Positions 51,589-59,251 of a stretch of 64,000 nucleotides of DNA are shown piece by piece. The DNA lies in contig AODO01000010.1 of assembly GCA_000341795.1 (NCBI GenBank), positions 62,001 to 126,000 of the forward strand, written 5' to 3'. A program made the position numbers and the translations under genes. The notes under the pieces are model-generated. The model was not told the origin of the DNA. It ran no database searches and worked only from the letters and a program-made list of their open reading frames with translations. Within the stretch, counting starts at the first letter, position 1. Every line of letters starts with the position of its first letter. This DNA is from Rhodococcus triatomae BKS 15-14 (GTDB taxonomy: Bacteria; Actinomycetota; Actinomycetes; Mycobacteriales; Mycobacteriaceae).

Positions 51589-51677
51589 TCGCCGTGTGTG
51601 CGCCGGGTGGAGGGGTGGGCGTGTTGAGTGGGTTCGCACCCCCGGTTAGGCTTCCGTCCGATGAGAAGACATGGCGG

Positions 51678-52244
51678 ATGACCGGCGTGAGCGGTGACCT
51701 CGACCTGCTCACGGGCCTGCTCCGGCGTGTCGCCGAGCGGGACGAGGCGGCGTTCGCCCGCTTCTACGACCTGACGCGGGCCCGGGTGTACGGGATGGTG
51801 CTGCGCGTGCTGCGGGATCCCGGATACAGCGAGGAAGCGACGCAGGAGGTGTTCCTGCAGGTGTGGCGCACCGCGGGAACCTTCGACGAGGCGCAGGGAT
51901 CGGCCTTGTCCTGGGTGATCACCCTCGCGCACCGGCGAGCCGTGGACCGGGTGCGGTCGGAACAGGCCGGGTCGGATCGGGAGTCGCGGTACCAGGCGGC
52001 GTCCGGCGACTCGCCGTTCGACAGTGTCGCCGAGGAGGTCACCCGGCGGGAGGACCGCCGGACGGTGGTGCACTGCCTCGGAACCCTCACCGACCTGCAA
52101 CGTCAGTCCGTGGAACTCGCCTACTACCGTGGGTTGACGTATCGAGAAGTGTCCGAACAGCTTTCGGCGACCCTGCCGACCGTGAAGTCCAGGATCCGGG
52201 ACGGGCTGCTCCGCCTGCGCCAGTGCCTGGGGGGTGAACAGTGA
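51678..52244 (+). CDS. sigK: ECF sigma factor SigK
   Basis: A 188-residue extracytoplasmic-function sigma factor. Region 2 is DEAAFARFYDLTRARVYGMVLRVLRDPGYSEEATQEVFLQVWRTA (about residues 21-65) with the -10-reading helix following; region 4 is LTDLQRQSVELAYYRGLTYREVSEQLSATLPTVKSRIRDGLLRL (about 140-183). The order lipid genes, sigK, rskA matches the M. tuberculosis sigK locus, so I use the symbol. ATG 51678; GTG 51687 is an alternative. Its GTGA overlap with rskA balances sigma and anti-sigma. It probably activates the promoter at 47478 and its divergent partner. Confidence 0.92.
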   Translation: MTGVSGDLDLLTGLLRRVAERDEAAFARFYDLTRARVYGMVLRVLRDPGYSEEATQEVFLQVWRTAGTFDEAQGSALSWVITLAHRRAVDRVRSEQAGSDRESRYQAASGDSPFDSVAEEVTRREDRRTVVHCLGTLTDLQRQSVELAYYRGLTYREVSEQLSATLPTVKSRIRDGLLRLRQCLGGEQ

Positions 52245-52993
52245 TGACCGATCCGATCCTCTCCGGCGACCGCGGCGGCCACCTCGACCTCGCCGAGGTG
52301 TATGCCCTCGACGCGCTCTCCGACGACGAACGCCGGCAGGTCGAGTCCGCTGTCGGAGCGGCGTCTACCGCGGAGGCCGCCGAGTTCACCAGCCGGGTCC
52401 GTGAGGCCCGCGAGACGATGGCCGTGCTGTCCGCCGCGACCGCAACGGAACCCCCGGAGCATCTGCGGGCGGGCATCCTCGCCGCGATCGCGGCGGAGCG
52501 TCCGGACGCCGCCGACCGGCCGGTCGACCTGGCCACCAGGCGGTCCCGACGGCTGCGGACGATCGTGCTCGCCGCGGCGGCGGCCGTCGTGGTGGCCGTG
52601 GGCGGCGGTGTCGTCGCCACCAGGCTCCTCACCGACGAACCGGCACCGACGGCGGCGCAGGTGCTGGCCGCCGACGACGTCCGCACCTCCTCGGGTGCGA
52701 TCGAGGGTGGCGGTACCGCCACCGTCGTGTACTCGAAGGACGCCGACGCCGGTGTTCTGGTGATGAACAACGTGACTCCGCCGACCGAGGGCACCGTCTA
52801 CCAGATGTGGCTCGTCGAAGACGACAACGCCATGGTGCCCGCGGGCACCATGGACGCGACCGCGGTCGCGCCGTCGACGACGGCGGTGCTCGACGGGATC
52901 GGTGGCGCCACCGCGCTCGCGTTCACCGTCGAACCGCCCGGTGGGTCCGCTCAGCCGACGAGCCCGCCGTTCGCGCAGCTGCCCCTCACCTGA
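52241..52993 (+). CDS. rskA: Anti-sigma-K factor RskA
   Basis: A 250-residue single-pass membrane anti-sigma factor. The cytoplasmic N-terminal anti-sigma domain (residues of about 12-70) has the DLAEVYALDALSDDERRQVE start typical of RskA. One membrane helix lies at about 107-127 (TIVLAAAAAVVVAVGGGVVA). The extracellular RskA domain contains GGTATVVYSKDADAGVLVMNNV and the TPPTEGTVYQMWLVEDD motif (about 186-202). Redox-sensitive or proteolytic release of SigK is known for mycobacterial RskA. It ends the operon and converges with an ABC permease gene 18 bases away. Confidence 0.93.
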   Translation: MMTDPILSGDRGGHLDLAEVYALDALSDDERRQVESAVGAASTAEAAEFTSRVREARETMAVLSAATATEPPEHLRAGILAAIAAERPDAADRPVDLATRRSRRLRTIVLAAAAAVVVAVGGGVVATRLLTDEPAPTAAQVLAADDVRTSSGAIEGGGTATVVYSKDADAGVLVMNNVTPPTEGTVYQMWLVEDDNAMVPAGTMDATAVAPSTTAVLDGIGGATALAFTVEPPGGSAQPTSPPFAQLPLT

Positions 52994-53011
52994 CCGCGAG
53001 GCTCGACGCGA

Positions 53012-53815
53012 TCAGCGGCTGACGGCCTTCTTGTAGCGGTGGATCGCGAACGGCACGAACACGATCAGCATCAACCCGATCCACAGCAGCGACGCCAGGA
53101 TCGGGTTCTGCAGCGGCCACGCCTGCGGCGGTGGCATCTGCGGGTTCGTGTTGCCGAACAGGTTCCGCACCGCCTGGGTCAACGCGGACACCGGATTCCA
53201 CTCGGCGATCGCCCGCAGCACCGGCGGCATCGACGTCGGGTCGACGAACGTGTTCGCGATGAACGAGAGCGGGAAGATCACCATGAAGCTCGCGTTGTTG
53301 AACACCTCCGGCGTGCGAACCCACATGCCCACCACCGCCATCACCCACGACAGCGCATACGCGAACAGCAGCATCAGCGCGTAGGCGGCGGCCGCCTCGG
53401 GGAACGACGAGTGGATGCGCCACCCGATGACCAGGCCGGTCAACGACATCACCGCCAGGCTGATGACGTTGATGATCACGTCGGTGGAGGTGCGGCCGAT
53501 GAGCACCGCGGACGGCGCCATCGGCAGCGACCGGAACCGGTCGATGATGCCCTTCTGCAGGTCCTCGACCATCCCGAGCCCGGTCCAGGTGGCACCGAAG
53601 ATGACGGTCTGTGTGAAGACGCCGGCGATGAGGAACTCGCGATACGACATCCCGGGGATGTCGATCGCGCTGCCGAACACGAACGCGAACAGCAGCACGA
53701 ACATGATCGGCGACAGGACGGTGAAGACGATCAGGTCGGGGACCCGCTTGATCTTGATGACATTGCGTTTCGCGATGGTCAGTCCGTCGGACGCCACCAT
53801 CTGCATCGCGTTCAC
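53012..53815 (-). CDS. ABC-2-type exporter permease (DrrB-like)
   Basis: A 267-residue membrane protein with six helices. The N-terminal amphipathic part (SDGLTIAKRNVIKIKRVPDLIVFTVLSPIMFVLLFAFVFG) and the ABC-2 signature region FRSLPMAPSAVLIGRTSTDVI (about residues 90-110) with IFPLSFIANTFVDPTSMPPVLRAIAEWNPVSALTQAVR (about 175-215) are characteristic of DrrB and related daunorubicin-resistance or lipid exporters. The GTG overlaps the stop of the ATPase gene by four bases. With the ATPase it should form a homodimeric exporter. Its cargo, drug or lipid, is unknown. Confidence 0.92.
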   Translation of the reverse strand: MNAMQMVASDGLTIAKRNVIKIKRVPDLIVFTVLSPIMFVLLFAFVFGSAIDIPGMSYREFLIAGVFTQTVIFGATWTGLGMVEDLQKGIIDRFRSLPMAPSAVLIGRTSTDVIINVISLAVMSLTGLVIGWRIHSSFPEAAAAYALMLLFAYALSWVMAVVGMWVRTPEVFNNASFMVIFPLSFIANTFVDPTSMPPVLRAIAEWNPVSALTQAVRNLFGNTNPQMPPPQAWPLQNPILASLLWIGLMLIVFVPFAIHRYKKAVSR

Positions 53816-54792
53816 TGCTCCGCCCCTTCCCCGTCGTCACGGTCCTGGTCGCCGAGCGCCTCGTGTCCGGTCAGGGACAGGAACACGTCGTCGAGGGTCG
53901 GTTTGCGCAGGGCGATGTCGGTCACCGCGATCCTCGACACGGACAGTCGGGCGAGCGCCGCCGCCAGCGAGTCCGCGCCCCCGTCGACGGGTACGACGAC
54001 CTTGCCGGTGGCCGATTCGACCTGGATCTCGCCCACCGCCACGGATTCCAGTTCGACCCGCAGGTCGGGCAGTCGGGTGTCGTCGACGAGTCCGAGTTCG
54101 ATCCGCTCGCCGCCGACGAGGTTCTTCAGTTCGTCGGCGGTGCCGCGCGCGATGACGGTGCCGTGGTCGATGACGGCGATCCGGTCGGCGAGCCTCTCGG
54201 CCTCGTCCATGTACTGGGTCGTGAGCAGCAACGTGGTGCCCTGGGCGACGAGGTCGTCGATGACGTTCCACAGGCCGATCCGGGCGCGGGGGTCGAGGCC
54301 CGTGGTCGGCTCGTCGAGGAACAGCACCGGCGGTGTCGCGACGAGCGCGCCCGCGAGGTCGAGGCGCCGACGCATGCCGCCGGAGTACCCCTTGACGGGC
54401 CGGTCCGCGGCGTCGGTGAGGTCGAACTGGTCGAGCAGTTCACGCGCCCGCCGCTGACTGCGTTTCGTGCCCAGGTGGTAGAGCCTGCCGACCATCTCGA
54501 GGTTCTCGAAGCCGGTCAGGTACTCGTCGACGGCCGCGTACTGTCCGGACGCCCCGATGCGGGACCGTAGTTCCCGCGCGTCGGCGACCACGTCGAGTCC
54601 GTCGACGCGGGCGGTGCCGGCGTCGGGGATCAGCAGGGTGGTGAGCACCCGGACGGTGGTGGTCTTGCCTGCCCCGTTGGGGCCGAGCAGTGCGGTCACC
54701 GTCCCCGCCGGGACGGTGAGGTCGATGCCGTCCAGTGCCGTGACGGTGCCGTATCTCTTGACGAGGCCTTCGACGACGATCGCGTCGGCCAT
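53812..54792 (-). CDS. ABC exporter ATPase (DrrA-like)
   Basis: A 326-residue ATP-binding subunit. Walker A GPNGAGKTTT (about residues 36-45), Q-loop SGQYAAVDEYLTGFENL, signature YSGGMRRRLDLA (about 133-144), Walker B VLFLDEPTTGLDPRAR (about 153-168) and H-loop LLTTQYMDEAERLAD are all intact. The C-terminal extension (residues of about 220-326, ending LRKPTLDDVFLSLTGHEA) is the DrrA-specific domain. ATG 54792 has GGGAGGA close by. It is the first gene of a two-gene exporter operon. Confidence 0.94.
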   Translation of the reverse strand: MADAIVVEGLVKRYGTVTALDGIDLTVPAGTVTALLGPNGAGKTTTVRVLTTLLIPDAGTARVDGLDVVADARELRSRIGASGQYAAVDEYLTGFENLEMVGRLYHLGTKRSQRRARELLDQFDLTDAADRPVKGYSGGMRRRLDLAGALVATPPVLFLDEPTTGLDPRARIGLWNVIDDLVAQGTTLLLTTQYMDEAERLADRIAVIDHGTVIARGTADELKNLVGGERIELGLVDDTRLPDLRVELESVAVGEIQVESATGKVVVPVDGGADSLAAALARLSVSRIAVTDIALRKPTLDDVFLSLTGHEALGDQDRDDGEGAEQ

Positions 54793-54828
54793 GTGTCCTC
54801 CCCTCACTCGTCGCTCGCGTGTGGCCGG

Positions 54829-56070
54829 TCAGTCGAAACAGGCCCGGTATCCGCCCGCCTGGTAGGTGGCGGTGGCGCAGTAGGTGGCTCGTGGGTAGTA
54901 CTCCCCCATCGACGTGGCGGGGTCGATGCCGCTGTCCTGGGACGCCTGCACGGAGTTCGGGTGGAACTGCGGGCTCGGCAGCATGTGCCGCAGAAACAGC
55001 ACTTTCCGCGCGACGTCCGTGGATCCCCACGGGAGCACGGTCACCGTGGGGTCGGTGACGGCGGCGGCCGGGACGTCCTCGGCGGTGCCGATCACGTAGG
55101 TGTAGTAGCCCGACTCGTCCACCGGCGTCCGGAAATCGGCGGCGCAGGCCACCACCGGGTACGGGGAGACGAGGTCGTTCTGGCACATCGACCAGTACCG
55201 CACCTGCGCGCCGGGTTCGGTGACGGGGACCCCGGCCCGGGTGTCGGGGAACGTCGGGGCCCGTCCCCGGACGACGGCGACACGGCCCGGTTGGTGGCTG
55301 AGCGCGGCACCGACGTACTTGTTGTCGCCGTTGGGGAACAGGCCCGAGGTGCTCGCCGGGTCGACGAACGTGGCCTCGGGAGTGTTCCCCGGGAACGCGG
55401 CCGCCGCGGCGGAGGCGATGACGGAGTCGAAGGCCGATTCCGCCGCGGACCCGAGGGGGCCGCCGGTCACGGCGGCCGGGTCGAACGGCGCGCTGCAGGT
55501 GGCGATGTCGACGGTGCGGTCGCCGCGGGTCAGGCTCACCTGCGGCAGCGGCACCCCACCGGTCGGTGAGGACGCGTCGTCGGGGACGTACACCCGGATG
55601 ACGAGGAAACCGGCGGGAAGCTGTTGCGTACCCGCGCCGGTCGGTAGTGCGGCGATCTCGTTGCGGCCGTGATCGGCGGGCCCGGTGGTGACGGTGACGT
55701 GCCAACGACGGCGGTCCGGGGACAGGGCCGCGGCCGTGGGGTCGGTGAACGGGTTCGCGTTGCCGTCGTCGGGGGTGATCTCGTTGTCGCGCAGCGTGTC
55801 CACGGTGTCGAAGTCGGTGCCGTACGTGTTCAGTGACATGTACCGGGCGTTCGGATACCAGCCGGACAGGGTGATGCGGTCGCCCGCGAAGAGGGTGTAG
55901 GGCAGTACCCAGTAGGTGGCGTCGGCGTCGGGGAACGCGACGTTGAGGGTGGTGGCGTCGGACATGAACTGCCAGGCGCACGCCAACTCCGGTGCCGCCG
56001 ACGCGGTGGGTGCAGCCGTCACCGCCCCGCCGAGGACGGCGAGGGCGCCGAGCACCGCGGACAGGCGCAT
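54829..56070 (-). CDS. Secreted DUF1214/DUF1254-like protein
   Basis: A 413-residue exported protein. A Sec signal peptide covers residues 1-26 (VLGALAVLGGAVTAAPTASA, cleavage after ASA). The mature protein is beta-rich, with repeated aromatic-Gly turns (YWVLPYTLFAGDRITLSGWYPNARYMSLNTYGTD) that resemble DUF1214/DUF1254 proteins, and six cysteines that could form disulfides. Function unknown. The ATG is six bases after TACCGT (leaderless type). It is in the same direction as the exporter operon, 36 bases upstream of it. VKOR, encoded next, could help form its disulfides; that is speculation. Confidence 0.75.
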   Translation of the reverse strand: MRLSAVLGALAVLGGAVTAAPTASAAPELACAWQFMSDATTLNVAFPDADATYWVLPYTLFAGDRITLSGWYPNARYMSLNTYGTDFDTVDTLRDNEITPDDGNANPFTDPTAAALSPDRRRWHVTVTTGPADHGRNEIAALPTGAGTQQLPAGFLVIRVYVPDDASSPTGGVPLPQVSLTRGDRTVDIATCSAPFDPAAVTGGPLGSAAESAFDSVIASAAAAAFPGNTPEATFVDPASTSGLFPNGDNKYVGAALSHQPGRVAVVRGRAPTFPDTRAGVPVTEPGAQVRYWSMCQNDLVSPYPVVACAADFRTPVDESGYYTYVIGTAEDVPAAAVTDPTVTVLPWGSTDVARKVLFLRHMLPSPQFHPNSVQASQDSGIDPATSMGEYYPRATYCATATYQAGGYRACFD

Positions 56071-56158
56071 CCCCACACGGTACGGGCACCCGACCGGTCC
56101 CACAACGGAGACGAGGTCACCGGTCGTCCGCGCCCGACGATGCGCGGCGGACGACGCG

Positions 56159-56743
56159 TCAGAGGTAGAAGTGCTGCCAGATCAGCACCGCGACGGCCAC
56201 GTACCAGACGACCAGTGGCAGGAGATGGTTCCCCTTCGCGGCCACCACGTCGGCCGTCACCGGCCGGGTGAACGTGCCGTGATGCAGATTCCGCAGCGTC
56301 ACGTACCAGAAGATCGGCACGGTGACCGCCCACACCACCATGCAGTAGGGGCAGAGGGCGTCGATGACGAAGATGCTCTGCGCGATCAGCCAGTGCACGA
56401 ACACGACCGCGGCGGTCACCCCGATCTGCAGGCCGAGCCAGTACCAGCGTGCGAAGCGGGCGCCGGCGAGCAACCCGGCTCCGGTGGCGGTGACCACCGC
56501 GAAGCCGGCGACCCCGAGCAACGAGTTGGGGAATCCGAACACGGTGGCCTGACCGGTCGCCATGACGGATCCGCAGTCGAGGACCTCGCTGATGCTGCAC
56601 GAGGGGGTGTACGTGGAGTCCGCCGCCAGCTCGAACTTCTCCACGGTCAACACGAACGACGCCAGCAGCCCGAGGAGCCCGCCCACCAGCAGCAGCCACG
56701 GGAGCAGGCGTGGGAAAGGGGCGGTGTCGGTCGAGGTGTCCAC
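56159..56743 (-). CDS. Vitamin K epoxide reductase (VKOR) family protein
   Basis: A 194-residue integral membrane thiol oxidoreductase that reoxidises disulfide-forming partners and passes electrons to menaquinone. Five helices are visible. The loop cysteines CSISEVLDCGSV (about residues 49-60) and the active CPYC motif in DALCPYCMVVW (about 131-141) are both intact, the four-Cys set needed for activity. In actinobacteria VKOR replaces DsbB in extracytoplasmic disulfide formation. No DsbA-like gene is adjacent. The GTG start follows TACGGT by eight bases. Confidence 0.93.
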   Translation of the reverse strand: MDTSTDTAPFPRLLPWLLLVGGLLGLLASFVLTVEKFELAADSTYTPSCSISEVLDCGSVMATGQATVFGFPNSLLGVAGFAVVTATGAGLLAGARFARWYWLGLQIGVTAAVVFVHWLIAQSIFVIDALCPYCMVVWAVTVPIFWYVTLRNLHHGTFTRPVTADVVAAKGNHLLPLVVWYVAVAVLIWQHFYL

Positions 56744-56808
56744 AGGGGTCAACCGTAGACGCGGTCGGCGTGGCGTGCCGCACGGTGCCGGGTGGCCGCC
56801 CCCGTCCT

Positions 56809-56834
56809 GTTTCGGAAGTCCTCGTCCCGGGAAT
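56809..56834 (+). promoter_or_regulatory. SigF-type promoter of the small protein at 56862
   Basis: GTTT-N16-GGGAAT, 27 bases before the ATG. Confidence 0.65.
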
Positions 56835-56861
56835 CCCATCGGCGACCGAGGAGGGTGTGCG

Positions 56862-57062
56862 ATGAGAATTGTTCTGGTCCTGGTGCTCGTGTGGTTGGTC
56901 GTCGGCGCGATCGCCGCCGGACAGCGCGGATACTTCCGGTCCGAACCGGGCGATTGCGCGGGGGCGGGCACGATCGTGGTGACCGTACTGGCCGGGCCGC
57001 TGAACTACTTCGGTGTCAACCCGAAGGTCACCGATTGCCAACTCCCGCAGCCGAGCACGTGA
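56862..57062 (+). CDS. Small membrane-anchored protein of unknown function
   Basis: A 66-residue protein with an N-terminal membrane helix (IVLVLVLVWLVVGAIAAGQ), a short polar turn containing the pattern RGYFRSEPGDC, and a hydrophobic second half ending NPKVTDCQLPQPST; the two Cys may pair. GAGGAGGG lies close before the ATG, and a SigF-type promoter precedes it. It starts the second stress cluster of the window. Function unknown. Confidence 0.72.
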   Translation: MRIVLVLVLVWLVVGAIAAGQRGYFRSEPGDCAGAGTIVVTVLAGPLNYFGVNPKVTDCQLPQPST

Positions 57063-57125
57063 GCATTGTCGGGGGTGGTCCACCGGCGGAAGTGGCGTCG
57101 CCGGTGGACCGTGTGACGCCGGTCG

Positions 57126-57281
57126 TCAGTAATAGTGTTGCCGGCCGCCCACCGCGTGTCCGGCAGCTCCCAGCGCCCACAACACGATCCCGATGACGAG
57201 GACGACGAGTCCGATCGTCCACAGGATCGGGATGCTGAAGATGAAGCCGACGATCGCAAGGATGAGTCCGAGGATGATCAC
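57126..57281 (-). CDS. DUF6131-family small membrane protein
   Basis: A 51-residue protein with two membrane helices (IILGLILAIVGFIF and IPILWTIGLVVLVIGIVLWALGA) and the family's C-terminal GRQHYY. Proteins of this size and ending are very common in actinobacteria and carry only a DUF number. The GTG start has GGAGG six bases upstream. A SigF-type motif (57338-57363) precedes it, back to back with that of csbD. Confidence 0.8.
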   Translation of the reverse strand: MIILGLILAIVGFIFSIPILWTIGLVVLVIGIVLWALGAAGHAVGGRQHYY

Positions 57282-57337
57282 GACGGGCCTCCGTCCTGTC
57301 GTCCGGGGTGCCTGCCGCAACCCGGCTGGAGCAGTGG

Positions 57338-57363
57338 ATGCCCCGCTCCCCGGCCCGGTAAAC
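57338..57363 (-). promoter_or_regulatory. SigF-type promoter of the DUF6131 gene
   Basis: On the minus strand GTTT-N16-GGGCAT. Confidence 0.5.
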
Positions 57364-57418
57364 CGGTCCGCGGACCGGCCGGACGGCTCTCGGGGTCTGG
57401 CGACCGGCGTCGACGGAG

Positions 57419-57444
57419 GTTTGGCCGGATGTGAGATCGGGCAG
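57419..57444 (+). promoter_or_regulatory. SigF-type promoter of the CsbD gene
   Basis: GTTT-N16-GGGCAG, 41 bases before the ATG. In Bacillus csbD is a SigB regulon gene, which fits. Confidence 0.58.
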
Positions 57445-57485
57445 TCGGCGGAGGTACCGATCCGACGAACGAGAGGTGGTCGAAC

Positions 57486-57728
57486 ATGGCGGACAACAAG
57501 TCCGGACCCGCCGAGGGCGTCAAGGGCGTCGTGGAGGGCGTGAAGGGCAAGGCGAAGGAAGCGGTCGGAGCCGTCACCGGCAACGACGACATGACGCGTG
57601 AAGGCCGGGCACAGCAGGACAAGGCCGAGGCACAACGCCGTACCGCCGAGAAGGAAGCGGAGGCGGAGAAGGCGCGAGGGGAAGCGGCAGCGCAGGAGGC
57701 GCGCCAGCGCGCACAGCAGGACAAGTGA
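57486..57728 (+). CDS. CsbD-family stress protein
   Basis: An 80-residue, highly charged, helical protein. The first half is a CsbD-like repeat (GVVEGVKGKAKEAVGAVTGNDDMTREGRAQQDKAEAQ); the rest is an Ala/Glu/Arg/Lys coiled helix (EKEAEAEKARGEAAAQEARQRAQ). CsbD is a general-stress protein of unknown mechanism controlled by SigB in Bacillus. The ATG follows a GAGAGG ribosome site, and a SigF-type motif lies upstream. Confidence 0.9.
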   Translation: MADNKSGPAEGVKGVVEGVKGKAKEAVGAVTGNDDMTREGRAQQDKAEAQRRTAEKEAEAEKARGEAAAQEARQRAQQDK

Positions 57729-57821
57729 CACACGAGGACATGTGACCCGCGCGAACCGCGCGTGAGGACGTTCGTGGGCTGCGCCCGACCCGGCAATTCC
57801 CGGCGTTCACGTGGTGTGGAG

Positions 57822-57846
57822 GTTTGGGCACGGACACGACGGGCAT
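57822..57846 (+). promoter_or_regulatory. SigF-type promoter before the proline-rich frame
   Basis: GTTT-N15-GGGCAT, ten bases before the ATG at 57856. Confidence 0.42.
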
Positions 57847-57855
57847 CTCACGGGC

Positions 57856-58116
57856 ATGACCAGATGCGCAGTCCCCGTTGCCGTCGACCCGGCCCCCGAA
57901 CCGGAGCCCGTACCGCAGCCGCCGCTCCCGACACCGCCCGTTCCGACGCCGCCGCCGGTACCGCCTCCTCCGGGTCCGGTGCCGGATCCCCCTCCTCCCG
58001 GGCCCGCACCGCCGCGGCCGGGGCCCGTTCCCGGGCCGGGACCGGATCCGATACCGCCCGCTCCCCCACCGAATCCGGGGCCGCCGCCGGAGCCGGGTCC
58101 CCCGCTCACGAGGTAG
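57856..58116 (+). CDS. Proline-rich low-complexity peptide
   Basis: An 86-residue frame that is more than half proline (PEPEPVPQPPLPTPP, PVPGPGPDPIPPAPP) after a short start MTRCAVPVAVD. It would form an extended polyproline rod. The complementary strand reads as an equally low-complexity Gly-rich frame, so the strand is uncertain. I favour this strand because a SigF-type promoter is placed so that transcription would start just before the ATG. There is no ribosome site. Confidence 0.35.
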   Translation: MTRCAVPVAVDPAPEPEPVPQPPLPTPPVPTPPPVPPPPGPVPDPPPPGPAPPRPGPVPGPGPDPIPPAPPPNPGPPPEPGPPLTR

Positions 58117-58231
58117 TGGGGCCGAACGTCACGCCGGCGACGGGTCCAGCGGCGAGCCGTGGGCGGGCGCCGGAACGGGGGGTGCCGATCGCCCGGGAGG
58201 GACGGCGTCGCGGCACCGGGTTACCCCTGCC

Positions 58232-58657
58232 CTACGTGACGTCCCTCGCTTTCGAGAAGGCGACGGTCGTGTGGAAACCGCCGTTCCGCAACGGCTCGTG
58301 CGTGACCGACACCGTGTCGGTGAGCGTGCGCACCACGTGCCAGCCGAACCCACGCTCGTCCGGTACCCGGTCGGTGGTGGTGTCGGCGGAGACGTGCACT
58401 CCCAGCACCGTGGCGGTGGCATCGAAGCGGCACACGACGTCCGCGTCCACGGCGGCTTTCGTGACGAGCGCGGAGCAGATCTCGTCGACGGCCAGTTTCA
58501 CGTCCGACACGTGGTCGAGGGTGAGATCGGCGAGGATGGCGACGGTTTCGGCGACCGCTCGCAACACGGGCAACCGACCGTGGTCGGCGCGGACTCGAAC
58601 TTCGACCGGGGTACCGGCGGGTGATGCATCGGACCTCGTCGTCTCGTCCCCCGGCAT
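58232..58657 (-). CDS. RsbW-like anti-sigma factor kinase, second copy
   Basis: A 141-residue paralogue of the anti-sigma kinase at 23118, similar along its whole length: DHVSDVKLAVDEICSALV (N-box), TTDRVPDERGFGWHVVRTLTDTVSVTHE (G2 region) and the ending GGFHTTVAFSKA. No sigma factor gene is adjacent, so this is an orphan that may act on the SigF-type factor encoded 35 kb away or on another. ATG 58657 or GTG 58663 are both possible. It lies among genes with SigF-type promoters. Confidence 0.88.
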   Translation of the reverse strand: MPGDETTRSDASPAGTPVEVRVRADHGRLPVLRAVAETVAILADLTLDHVSDVKLAVDEICSALVTKAAVDADVVCRFDATATVLGVHVSADTTTDRVPDERGFGWHVVRTLTDTVSVTHEPLRNGGFHTTVAFSKARDVT

Positions 58658-58818
58658 ACCCACCCCATGTTTCGCCGTTGCGGTCTCGCACCCCCCGGTG
58701 CTCGTCCGGTGTGCTCGGTCAGGCTACCCGGATCAGTTGTGGCCCGAACGAACCGTGGGACCCGACGTGACACTCGCGTGGCCCGCCGCCGGACACGGGT
58801 CGAGTTCTGGGCCGGGAG

Positions 58819-58845
58819 GTTTCGGCTCGCGGGCCGCCGGGGTAT
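58819..58845 (+). promoter_or_regulatory. SigF-type promoter of the DUF5709-like gene
   Basis: GTTT-N17-GGGTAT, ten bases before the ATG at 58855. Confidence 0.6.
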
Positions 58846-58854
58846 GCCGCCCGC

Positions 58855-59160
58855 ATGACTACGGAGAACGGTCCGGACGAGACCTTGAACCCCAGCGAAA
58901 GCCTCGACTCGGACGAGGTCCGCAACGACGACGGCGACACCGTCGTCGATCCGCCGGACGGGTGGAGTGAAGCCGACCGCGTCGGCACCACCGCGCGGGA
59001 GCAGGCGGAAGGAGAAACTCTCGATGAGCGGCTCGCCGAGGAGGAGCCCGATCTGGTTCCGGAGACGGACGAGGGCGACACCGACGCCGGTCGTCGGCAT
59101 CGAGGCCAGATCAGCGGCAGCCCGGAGGACGGGGATTCACTGTTCCCGGTGGTGGACTGA
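58855..59160 (+). CDS. DUF5709-like acidic small protein
   Basis: A 101-residue very acidic, probably unstructured protein (LNPSESLDSDEVRNDDGDTVVDPPDGWSEADRVGTTAREQAEGETLDERLAEEEPDL). The pattern with DDG, GW and EQ-EGETLDERLAEE is that of DUF5709 proteins, common in actinobacterial stress regulons. No catalytic site. The ATG lies ten bases after a SigF-type -10, so it is probably leaderless. Function unknown. Confidence 0.82.
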   Translation: MTTENGPDETLNPSESLDSDEVRNDDGDTVVDPPDGWSEADRVGTTAREQAEGETLDERLAEEEPDLVPETDEGDTDAGRRHRGQISGSPEDGDSLFPVVD

Positions 59161-59251
59161 CACCTGCGCGGAGTCCGCTACCCGCCGACGGCACCGGCCG
59201 GCCCCGATGGCTCGTGCGGCAGGTGTCGATCGGTGGGCGACCGCCCCGGGT

